Source: Thelephora terrestris
Taxonomy: Eukaryota > Basidiomycota > Agaricomycetes > Thelephorales > Thelephoraceae
Direction of reading: 5' to 3'
NCBI GenBank assembly: GCA_015956445.1
Contig: WIUZ02000008.1
Location: 434,001-498,000 of the forward strand
DNA length: 64,000 nt
Positions 54,615 to 64,000 of this stretch are shown here, piece after piece. Made by a program: the position numbers and the translations under genes. Within the stretch, counting starts at the first letter, position 1, and every line of letters begins with the position of its first letter. The notes beneath the pieces were generated by a model. It did not search any database, was not told the origin of the DNA, and saw only the letters and a program-made list of their open reading frames with translations.

Positions 54615-56290
54615 TCACGGTGTGCCTGTTTCGATGGCCACATCTATTTCTACCGACGTGGTCGGGATGCCTGTTTCGATGGCCACATCTATTTCTACCG
54701 ACGTGGTCGGGATGCCTCTTTCGATGGCCACATTTGTTTCTACCGACGTGGTCGGGATGCCTGCCTCGCTGGCGCCCCAGAGTTTTCCCATATCACCGTA
54801 TTCACGGGGAATTGGAGGTGGAGTGATTGGTCGAACAAGGCGTAGCCACTCGTCCGGATTCTTCAAGAAGATAACGGATGCTACGAGCAAAATAATCGAG
54901 AGGATATTGATAAATAATCCGCCTCGTGGCCGTTCTGGGATCTGAAGGTATTCCGTCAGGGTAGCGGTCGGTAGAGAAAATGGACACTGACGTTGACGAT
55001 GCGTTCATCTGCCACATTCGTAGTCGACTGGGTGTCCTTCTCGGATGATCTTCCTGTGTTAGACGTCCACACTTTGATAGCGGTCTCACTCCCGAGTTCT
55101 GACACACCAACTGATACAATCCACTCTCCACTCCCGGCTTGGTAGACGTTCACCGCTTGAATGAGATCGCCTGCAATGACTCAGCACTCGTAGGGATTTG
55201 TTGGCGGGCACGCTCACCGCTATGGGGGAGGAGTTGAATGGTCTCGGACGTTTGAGTGTCAACCATTCTCGCACTCCCGTGTGTACCCCCTACAAGAAGG
55301 ATTCGACCATCCGGGAAAAACTCCACAGGGATGGGCGAGTTCACGTGCGGATTGACGCGATATTGTATTGTGTGGCTGAAGGCAGGGGTTGAGATCGAAT
55401 AGAAATCCACGCCATCGTACATGTTCGAAACGACGGCAAATTTCCCATCAGGCGAAACACAGGATCTGCCGCTACGAGGGAGTGCATCTGTCATACGGCG
55501 TGACAACTGGTGAGGTAACGCGGGCGTACATGTATCGCACTCGCGGGACGATGTTCCACTTCAGAGACCCCGATTTGAGATCCCAACACCTTCCAACAGG
55601 TAAATCAAATGCTAGAAACCTACACCTGAGCCACTTACACGATTCCGTGCTCCAGGTATGAGACCAGCAACGACCCGTCCTTGAGGAAGTGGATCGATCT
55701 TGCAATAGGAGTAATGTCGTCCCCAGAGTCGGCAACCGAAGGTGGTGGCGGGAGCGTTTTCATGCCGTTCCACAGAGCTGCAATTCCCATCGGACCCTGT
55801 CCCAAAGGGCTAAAATGCAAAGAAACGTACATATCGTTGGCTGGTCAAAGATCGTGACCTCGGGGCCGTGAGATATGGCAACGGTAGCACCGTCCACGTC
55901 CATCGCGATCCAGGCGACTGGGTCGTTCATCCAGTCTACCCACACCCTCCGATAGTCTGCGTCACCACCCTAGGATAATGTATCAGCAAACTGATTTCTG
56001 GGAGTATTAGTCGTTACCTCGGGGTCTTGGAAATGAACAGTTTCCACATCGCCATTCTTACATCCGAAAATGATGGTGCTGGGAGTGGTAGGGTGCCATA
56101 CCAGTGCTGATACCGGCGAGAGGCTTCCATACCGTTTGACTGCTCTCCAAGATCTCGTCGAATATATGATTATCGTTCCGTCTTCGCCTCCACTGGCCAA
56201 ATATCTCCCATCGGGTGACGACCTTACAACGTTAATCGAATTTGTATGGCCGTAAAGCGTAGTGAGGACAGTATACGGAGACGAAGACAT
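54615..56290 (-). CDS. WD40 protein with C-terminal membrane anchor
   Basis: The ATG at 56290 opens MSSSPYTVLTTLYGHTNSIN. WD-type blades follow: VVRSSPDGRYLASGGEDGTI, VSALVWHPTTPSTIIFGCKN, AWIAMDVDGATVAISHGPEV, RSIHFLKDGSLLVSYLEHG, CVSPDGKFAVVSNMYDGVDF and VEFFPDGRILLVGGTHGSAR. They are divided by about six short introns. Near the end a hydrophobic helix (LFINILSIILLVASVIFL) should anchor the protein in a membrane, with the propeller on the other side of a short linker. The last 60 or so residues are a tandem 15-residue repeat (IPTTSVEIDVAIETG). Such WD40-plus-anchor proteins are frequent in Agaricomycetes. The partner is unknown. Confidence 0.7.
54623..54772. repeat. 45-bp coding tandem repeat in the WD40 gene
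   Basis: Three full copies and one partial copy of a 45-base unit start at 54623, 54668, 54713 and 54758 and encode a 15-residue repeat. Differences between units are few, so the array is young and likely to vary in copy number. Confidence 0.85.
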
Positions 56291-56515
56291 GGTAGAAGTT
56301 CGAAGGAATGCCCCGTGGCTAACCTCGTGCCCATGCACGCAACTCCTGAAAGGCTGGGGATGGTGTGTGGACAGGATAATGGGTCGACCGAAAAGGTTCG
56401 ACGAGTGTTAGATTAATAGATTAAATGTACAACGCTGCAAATAGAAGATATGGTGCATGGGGGAGAACGAACGCTGCAAAGGGAGAATATGATGCATGAG
56501 GGAAAACGACGCTAT

Positions 56516-57499
56516 CTAATCCCATGACTTTGATTTTCCTTTTCTTCCCTTGATAGTAGAATAACTAGCGGAGGTAATCCAGCTGGGTGTCCCGTTGACA
56601 CGGATGCTGAGGACACGGTCGGGGATGATGGGATGATACACCTTGGCAGCATCGGTCACGGACTTCCAAGTTCTGTCAAATTCGAAGAGCCAGACATCAT
56701 GGTGGTCTGTGGCCCGATTCTTGTGAACGTAGAGGTCTCCGATATTTGGATTGAGGTCATCCGAGGGAGAAGGAATGTCCTCCATCGATTGAGAGGCGTA
56801 CCAAATTGTGTGTCCAGAAGAACCGGAAGCAAATGGACGTTTTTGCTTGAAAGGAAGGATCTCATCTTGCGGCGGTGCAGAAGTGTGGGCGTCGGAAGGT
56901 CCAGAAGAGGATGCAGGGACCGGAGTTTGGACGGCGGGCTGAGCACTACGCCTGGATCGTTAGCACCGCTGGGGACACGGAAATAGAGAGGAATCGCACC
57001 TCTCGTTCAACGCTTCGTCTTCGGGAGGCTCAAGCTGCTTCTTAACAGCCCGGATTATGGAGGCGGTGACGGTAGAATCGACGTTGTGGGCAGCACATAT
57101 TGAGGACACGGAATCTAGCGCTTTGGGGTTTTGCATGATCGTCGGGACCAAGCTGGCAAAGAGTCTGGCAGCAGCATTGGGGTCGGATGAGCCGTCCTCG
57201 GTCTCCTGGGGAGACGGAGAGCGGCGAGACGGGAGCGGTGCAGGTTTGGATCTGGAGGGTGGCTTGTCATATGGTTTTAGGCGGCTGATGTTGCGTTAGG
57301 GTCTGGGAAATCGGATGCTCGAGGGACACTCACCTGTCTCGTGATACGTTTCGGGTTTTGCAGACAAGGTTTCCGTCGTCGTCAATGCTGTAGCGGCGGA
57401 AAGGGAACCTCTGGCGGTCGGGGGTCTGGACGGAAAGTCAGTTCGGAGGGTTTTCTAGTGAGAGTGAGAGGAGCGATAACGACAGACCTCTGGTACCAT
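56516..57499 (-). CDS. Gene of the inverted pair, right copy
   Basis: It is the mirror partner of 51968-52945: the same ATG context, introns and first three exons, with the last exon from 56951 to the stop at 56516. The last-exon frame continues from the identical part into ILPFKQKRPFASG, PNIGDLYVHKN, HDVWLFEFDRTW, PIIPDRVLSIRVNG and TPSWITSAS. It aligns with the left copy's LIPFKHDRPF...GDLYIHKN...TPNWVAS but is diverged everywhere else. Both promoters are the same sequence, so both should be expressed alike. Confidence 0.65.
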
Positions 57500-59884
57500 C
57501 CTGGAGCTAGTGTAGCCGCCAGAAGAGGGGAGATATACAATAGGAGGGAGAGAATAGGAGGGCATTGTTGCTGCGAGCGTACAGAGCATTGGGCATTATA
57601 TGTCGGGGCCGGGTGGGCCTCTGTCGCCAAAGAGCCCTTTCAAGCGCCAGTGGCTCAGCGTTCGATCGTCTTTCTTGTTCGATCGCCTTTGCGATGAATG
57701 ACCACATCATCCCTTTCCCGCCCGTAAGTCGTTCCGTTCTCGGTTTACCGTTTGATGGAGTAACAAGTTGACTTTGTTAGCTTTCTTTCTGTCAGAGAGT
57801 GTCTTCGGTCACAGCCATACGAATTCTGCGAACTCTGAGCCTATCTTGCCCATCACTCTACCCCGCTCTCGACAAAATCGGACATTTCCAGGGACCCCGA
57901 CTGGGCGAGAACCCCATGATGCGGTGCGGTTGGGGCGCATCTCATAGACAGCTCGCATCGCGTGCACGGTGCCGTGTTTTCACCCGATCCGCGGGCTCCC
58001 CCTCGTGGCGAAATCTGCACACATCGGCTCTTCGTGACCCTCGAGCGAGCTCGCCTGGAGGGACAGTGGACAAGTACGAGCAAGAAAGGTGTGGAAGGGG
58101 ATGTCAAGCATGTCTATCGAATTGCGGTGATTGTCAAGGCATTCTGGCGGAGACCAGGGATCAGGTACGTTTCGCTGGGCAATCCTGCGGAGATGGGTGA
58201 CAAGTTTGTACTTTCGATCCTTAGTTTCCGCTTCTCGACTCGCGGTTAAGAAAAGCTGGGATGCTTCAAGCATATACGACGACAGCCAGGGGCCTCCTGA
58301 TAGAGGCGAACCCTCGTGTACGGATACCGCGGGCTTTCAAGCGTTTCAACGGGTCGATTGGTACAACGTTGCAGCGTTCCACCGTTTGAGAGTTTTTCTG
58401 ACGACCCCCTTCAGGTTCCTCAAGGAATTTAACGACTGCGTGGTCATCCCCACCCATCTCCGTGCCAGAAAGTGGTGGGACCGTCTATACCCAAGAAGCG
58501 ACACTCAGCAGCCATGTCCTGGGTGGTTCAGAACCCACCCGTGGCGCGTCACATGTTATACTCGACACATATATCTCCAGCGTTTCTACCGACCTCCAGC
58601 CATCGGCAATAATCCTTACAATCCACCCGCAGTGGCAGTGCCCAACCGGCTTTCCGTGTTCCCCGCATCGCGCGCGGTTCAACGCAGGAAGCTGCACAAA
58701 TCGGCAACGAGAAAGGTCAGGCGGACACAAGGCACTTTCGCTTGCGAGCGAAGGAAAGAGGCACGAGGTTGACAACAACCCGGACCAGACGGCAGACTTG
58801 GTTGGACGTTGATTGTTGTGATAACGGTCCGAGCCGTGATCCGATTCCGTCCTGTGCGGGGTTTGGGACCCCTCCGCACAGTAATCGTTCGTTCTATCTA
58901 TCCCATCGTTCTACCTCCGCATTGCTTCACAGAGAGAGGGTGGGTAAATGTCGATTCTGCACTAATATTCCGACTGTCTACACGTAGTCGACAAACAATA
59001 AACGTTATTAGCCTTTCGACCTTTTTTGTTGCGACGCCTACACCTTGTCGTGTGGGCCTTTTAATTTCGCGACGCTTTTTGTTGCGACGCCTACCTTGTC
59101 TTGTGGGGCTTTCAATTTTGTTTTGTTGCGACGCCTACACCTTGTTGTGGGAGTAGTCGGGTGTCGATCCACGCAGTCGGGTGTCGATCCATGTCGTCAA
59201 CTGCGCCCACCATGACCTAGCGAGCACCCCCTCACCCCCTCCCACTTCATCACGCTCAAAATCCCCCAACCACCTCGGCTGAACAATTTTGCATGTGCAG
59301 GGCGAACGTCGGAACATCGGTTATGGGCAAAACTTTTGGGGTATGGATTCCAACGTTCTAAATTCCGACCCTTTCACACTCCCCACAGTGAATACGAGGG
59401 CATAGGGTGTTGTCTGAACTTACACGTTCCTTCCAGGTATTCCTTCCAGGTAGAAAAATCGTAGAGTAAGAGCGCGGCGGCCGGTCCGTCATGCTTGCGT
59501 GAGTCTCCTTGGAGGTTCATCGATCGCTTCGAGGCCGAGGCTTAGCCTCAACATTCAACCCCAATTACGTCCTCCTGCATCATTACCTTGGTTATCGCCG
59601 GGTGCTCTCACACTCGAAAAGGCTTAGGAACATTCCAGAGGCATGGATTAGACACCCTCCAAGCACGCAACACCAGCCATGCACCAGGATTCTGATCCTC
59701 GTGATCCAACTGCAAGGAGGACGGTCGCCGGTCACACTGAGCTCCGAAATCGATACTTCTCTGTCAACTTGGCCGTTTCGTATTTGGTATGGTTCTGTGT
59801 GCACGAGCCCCTGGCTTCGGAGGTTTTCTCACCCAAGTCAAGCGAGCAAGCGAGTTTTCTTTTCTTTCTTAGTCAACCACCCCA
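56863..59884. repeat. Right arm of the 3.0-kb inverted duplication
   Basis: Reverse complement of 49583-52604. The outer border falls in CCACCCCA: beyond it the left side continues AACCAAGACG and the right side TCGCGACAAG. No transposon ends or target duplications are seen at the borders. Confidence 0.85.
57695..58812 (+). CDS. Unrecognised coding-like segment, right arm
   Basis: Exact mirror of 50655-51772. The ATG at 57695 (MNDHIIPFPP) faces away from the gene at 57499, so the two share a 200-base promoter region. No family was recognised. Confidence 0.3.
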
Positions 59885-60750
59885 TCGCGACAAGGGTGAG
59901 CGCGGCCAGTGAATGTGACTCATGGGAAAACCCAGCTTAGATTCGCAGTCAATTTCTGTAAGCCTCCTCCGTTGTCTGGGCTCGGGCTAACTAACAACTA
60001 GACCGTAGGTTCGACACGATGAGCCTGCCACTTCGCCCCGTCTCCCGACGGCACACCCCTGCCTCACGGTCTACTTGCCGACCCACTGCCGACCCACTTG
60101 TTGGTTGTTGCCCGCCATCCATCCTCTATACATGGGTATCTCCTTTCCGGCTAATTGTTTTTTAACTCTCGGATGCACTCCGAGGGTGTTTCCCTTCCCT
60201 GATCTCGCCTTAATGATCTCACAGGCGCTTTACGTACTAGAATGTGACAAGTCAAAGTTATTCCATCATTTCCTGGATATTTTCTGGATTTCTGGATCAG
60301 CGCCTGTGTACGTACGATCCATCGTCTCCAACTCGTCTCTTCCCTACCACGAGGCTCAATTTCCAGGCCTTATAACAGGGAACGTGAGTCCTGAGCAACG
60401 TGTGACATGCAGCGATCAAACCCCACTAACAAGGGCAAGCGAGCACAGAAACCATACGAGCGTATAACGCTCCCCAAAAACATACAAGACAGGTTATCGA
60501 AGTACAGTAGGTCTACTGCCTCGGCTTTAGGGTTTCCCACCTAATCGCAGCAGTCTCGGGGGATAAATCACAGGCCGGAACACCGTCTCGAAACAGTGGG
60601 GCGGGAAAAGTGAGCACCATTCTTCTCATTACTAGGTCTGAAATAGGCTAATTCACGGTGTCCGTAGGCTCGGCGACACGTTAAGGTCGAGGAACCTGAT
60701 GTAAGCCTATCACGTACGGTCTACCATCCGATGGGAGTTGCTCACGTTCG
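59885..60750. other. No gene identified
   Basis: The longest frame (60075-60467, 130 codons) has no recognisable motif and no related copy in the window. A short word TCACAGGCCGGAA near 60567 also occurs near 49399. Confidence 0.35.
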
Positions 60751-61248
60751 GTGTCACAGGACCAAGCTCTGCTTGGCGGGGATGAAGACCAGCATGATTC
60801 TGTGACCTTCGACCGCGATGACGACCGCGATGACTCGGAACACGAGGTCGCACATGGGCTTCAGGAGTCAAGCCGAATTGCCCATGCGGTGTGTAGACAT
60901 GCAATTTTTGTTTCGGCGGAATTGACTCGAATCCAGGCCATTAGCTCTGACGGGCTCGGCTCGGAATTCGAAGAAATTAAAACTCCCGTGCCAGAGCGCA
61001 AGAGTAACAAACGCCCGACGCAGGGCCTCTTTACACCACTCGCGAAATTCCATCCCCAGGGTAAGACCTCTCAGGTTGGTGGACTACTGTTTGTCTTTTC
61101 TCGCCTGCTCACGTCTAAACGACAGCCCGGCAATCGGCCCACCATCGAGGAACTTGAGAAGTTTGCTAATGACATGAACGATTCAATCGATGCGTTCTGC
61201 AACCGTGCGAAGTTACAGGTGGCTGGGTTCGTGAACAGGCATAGATAG
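60751..61248 (+). CDS. Hypothetical protein segment
   Basis: An open plus-strand stretch of 165 codons ends in a stop at 61248. The first part is rich in Asp and His (DEDQHDSVTFDRDDDRDDSE). It is followed by helices (IAHAVCRHAIFVSAELTRIQ), a basic linker and a C-terminal helix (TIEELEKFANDMNDSIDAFC). There is no ATG at its start, so it is probably a downstream exon. No known family. It lies about 240 bases upstream of the JmjC-type gene on the same strand. Confidence 0.4.
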   Translation: MSQDQALLGGDEDQHDSVTFDRDDDRDDSEHEVAHGLQESSRIAHAVCRHAIFVSAELTRIQAISSDGLGSEFEEIKTPVPERKSNKRPTQGLFTPLAKFHPQGKTSQVGGLLFVFSRLLTSKRQPGNRPTIEELEKFANDMNDSIDAFCNRAKLQVAGFVNRHR

Positions 61249-61487
61249 CTCGAATGTAATCGAATAGACGGCCTTGGCCATGAGTAGACGCAGTCGAACT
61301 AAGTTTTATCATTGGCTCCCATCGATTATTTTTTTTGGGCGTGACAGGGTCTCACATGGCAGGTCAGTATATAATCGATAACATGCTATCGGTTTGGGGC
61401 CCGTTGCAAAAAGGACCCCACTCTGCAGCGCTTCGACACTAACCAGCGTGCGTCCATCACAAAAATCGATCCCCATTGCAGAAATCC

Positions 61488-64000
61488 ATGGCCTCCAGCG
61501 TCGACGAGCTCTCTGATGATCCAGACTATGTTCAGAACTCCATGGCCTCCAGCGTCGACGAGCTCTCTGAGGATCCAAACCATGTTGTTCCCGTCCCAAC
61601 AATATCATTTGACACGCCTATCGTCGAACTCGTCGAGAGCTGCTTACGCTGGCAATCAAGCGGCACTCCTTTCGTCATCAAGGGAATACCACTTGACGGG
61701 CAAGGGTCCACGTTCTCTGGTAAACAAGATTGGTTAGCAAAATTGACCGGGCCCACTGGTAAGCACGCCTAGTGTCCACTGTAATCAGAACCAAGATTGA
61801 CACCACTGTCTGACAGGCGCGATCGATGGTTGTGGCAATGTCGGCAACTCTGGTGAGGCAAATCCCAACCAAATCACGATATCCTGTAGTTCAATAACTG
61901 GGGCACAGTTCCATCACGCGTTTGCCCTCCGGAGTGGAGCAGTTGGCTTCACACCTCCTTCCTAGTTCCAGGATGCCTTAGACCCTACGGATCGACCGAT
62001 CTATTCCCTCCACATGTGGACACAACATTATGCCAATTTGGCGTTGACGGAAATGGTGCGGCGTCTGTGACGTGATGCATTTTCTCCCGCTTACGCTTCA
62101 TACTTAGTTGCCCATTTCGAGGGCAGCCATCACGGTGCCTCGGGACATTATCTTTTGTGTTGCCAGCAACCAGATGCCTGGATTGACTGGTTCATGACCG
62201 CTGCTTCTGATTCACAAAGAGTTTTCGACTACTTACAATCACCTCAAACTAGTTCCAAGTCCCCTCATCGACTTGATCTCGAGGACTCCGACATCCCATT
62301 CAAAGTCTACGTCTTCAAACAAGAGAGGGGTGATTTGGTTGTTTTGCCACCACGCGGCTATCATCAAAGATCGTTCAAGGGCACCACCGCGAGCTTTTAT
62401 TGGTCAAGGCTGACAATCGAAGGCTTACGGTACGCAGTGTTCTATGACTTTTACAAACGTCAACGGTGAGTTTAAATATACATTTTCTATGCCCACGGTG
62501 TGCTGACCGTGATAAAAGCCTCTGCTTGCCGGCCGTACATCCAGTAAAGCAACTTGCGTACGATATCCTTTGCTCACGGTTCGCCGAGCTCGAAACGTCG
62601 GAGACAGGATTGACACGAACGACTGCCGTTGAGATGAGACAATTACTTGAAGTGGTTGATGAGATTCTCAGGGTGGAGGCTTATACCAACGAAGAAGACA
62701 TCCCCAACTTCGGCAACACCGCGATTGCTCCTTCTTGCGCGTTTTGTGGGGGTGAAGTCTTTCAGAAGATTTTCAGTTGCAAAAACAGATGCTTGAAGGA
62801 CAAAACCGTCGGCTCCACGCCAATGGACGTTGTCTCTATTTGTCCTTCCTGTTATGTCGATGGTAGGACGTGTCTCTGTGGCGAGATGACGCCGTTTCGG
62901 TTGCGACCGATTTCCCCAATGGTTACATCACGGGACAAGATTGCTGCGTGGTTCCGAAGTAACAGCAAGGATGTCCTCCTCAGCGATGACTCAGAAGATG
63001 AAACGCCTACCGAGGATCCCCACGAGGATGCAGAACTGTAAGCCCTTTTCGCCTCGTGGTTTTTTCGAAGTTGAACATTTTCCAGTTCATCGGACAGGAT
63101 TTTCCTAGCAGCGCTGCTTTTGTGTTCGGCTAGGGCTATGAATTCGGTGCGTACCAATCAAAGTTTTAGTCATTGTATTGAACACCCCTTCCAGGGTGCC
63201 GTGAGAACCTGTAGTACCCGTAAGGGGCAACAGCGGTCGCACCAAACCCACTGCTATGCCCTTCTCAACTGCAAAAACTGTCACGCTTCAAAATGCTACG
63301 AACACATTCTTTCCACCCTGAACATCCATTCCGCACAGGCCATTCTTGTGTACTATACGACGGATTCACCGAGTGAGGCTTGGCATAAACATCATGTGGA
63401 TCTGAGGCAGGACTACTCGAAATCCTACCCGAGGTTGCTCTCTAACATGTTGTCTGGGAACCACCATCCGCTCAATCATCGTCTCGCTTACTTTGCCCAC
63501 CACTTTTCCACCGCGGATCCCATCAACAAAAACACACTGCGAGGGTTCTATGATGAGGGCGAAATAGCAGTAAGACAATTTTCTTCTTTGTGCCCACTCT
63601 GAATCCCGTACTAGGTCAGCAATCCCACAAGGCCAGGTGCAGAAGGGGAAAAGAGTACCATTTCTGCAATCTCGAAAAAGCGAGCGACCGGTGCAGGGGG
63701 TGCTAGAACCGCTGTGTCCCAGGAGCCGTCGGCATCCGAACAATCTTCAGCTACCGGGAGTGATGTCTTGGACGTGAATGAGCCAGCTAGTTCCTCATTC
63801 CAACAGTCATTGGAAACCGAGAGGCAGCCAACGAGAAAACGCGGTCGTAGTGACACAGATGAAGGTGAAGGCGAGGATGATTATATTCAGCCGAAGCGAC
63901 CTCGGGTGCGCGCTCGGGAGGACCAAGGTAACCGTGTATTGGTTGAGAAGGTATGTCTCTGTCCGCCTTTGTCACACCGGGGTCTTAATCTCTGTTCTCT
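61488..64000 (+). CDS. JmjC-domain / zinc-cluster protein (runs off window)
   Basis: The ATG at 61488 opens with an 18-residue unit (MASSVDELSDDPDYVQNS) that is then repeated. Later exons give DRPIYSLHMWTQHYANLALT, HHGASGHYLLCC and QERGDLVVLPPRGYHQRSFK, the second half of a JmjC fold as in large Agaricomycete JmjC proteins. Then follows a Cys-rich part with CAFCGGEVF, CKNRC, ICPSCY and RTCLCGEM, a further CKNCHASKC cluster and a basic nuclear-signal-like KRPRVRAR. Joints at 62468/62519 and near 63040/63085 and 63141/63195 are in phase. The classic HxD iron-binding pair was not seen in the readable part, so demethylase activity is doubtful. The C-terminus is beyond the window. Confidence 0.6.

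Noticed and set aside
57799-58812. Assigning an F-box identity to the arm gene pair (50655-51772 and 57695-58812)
   Set aside because: Leu and Trp content is suggestive, but no F-box motif or regular repeat could be shown.
1-64000. CRISPR arrays, rRNA, tRNA and bacterial-type operons
   Set aside because: No regular spacer array, no rRNA-like conserved blocks and no tRNA cloverleaf were noticed. The gene structure is eukaryotic. Small RNA genes cannot be excluded without a covariance search.

Overview
The window looks like a repeat-rich part of a basidiomycete (Agaricomycete) nuclear genome. Protein-coding genes are broken by many short GT-AG introns of about 50-70 bp. The recognisable proteins are fungal: a DUF6589-type protein, a tnp2/CACTA transposase with its companion protein, a HAK potassium transporter, a BSD2-like protein, an exocyst SEC10, RING and WD40 proteins and a JmjC-type protein. 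No rRNA, tRNA, CRISPR or bacterial-type operon was seen. The species cannot be named from the sequence.

Region 1 (1-14.3 kb) is a nested-insertion record. A minus-strand DUF6589-like gene is split by two insertions of one 3.3-kb family (called B here: B1 at 408-3693, duplication ATTCC; B2 at 4295-13453, duplication GGCGG). B2 was itself hit by a fold-back CACTG element (D, 5446-9008, duplication TGT) and by a 2.3-kb element of a second family (C2, 10881-13170, duplication TATAG). D was then hit by another C copy (C1, 6558-8867, duplication GTAAA). B and C have TG...CA ends, 5-bp duplications and an internal promoter placed as in a long terminal repeat, so they are best read as very long solo LTRs (fossils). 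Both families carry conserved open frames, including one antisense to the LTR promoter. No gag, reverse transcriptase or integrase is visible.

Region 2 (14.3-23.3 kb) has no confident host gene. It holds a small fold-back repeat (15.1-15.5 kb), a 1.2-kb perfect-looking fold-back CACTG element (F, 17444-18668), two relic LTR pieces, a third B copy (B3) and a third CACTG-type element (E), followed by a TG-rich microsatellite.

Region 3 (23.3-42.2 kb) is a stretch of decayed or partial host genes, all on the minus strand: a polyketide synthase, the splicing helicase PRP5, a near full-length HAK transporter with one exon inverted in place, an amino-acid permease fragment, a RING/coiled-coil gene that looks intact, a SEC10 fragment, a BSD2-like gene and an LRR-like fragment.

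Region 4 (42.5-48.8 kb) is an apparently intact CACTA (CMC superfamily) DNA transposon coding unit: a six-exon transposase with a SAP-like segment, and an upstream companion gene.

Region 5 (49.6-59.9 kb) is an inverted duplication with two 3.0-kb arms that look identical, around a 4.3-kb spacer. Each arm holds the promoter and 5' exons of one gene. The 3' exons lie in the spacer and have diverged strongly. The spacer also carries a RING/coiled-coil gene and a WD40 gene with a membrane-anchor tail. Region 6 (60.7-64 kb) holds an unassigned coding segment and a JmjC/zinc-cluster gene that runs off the window.
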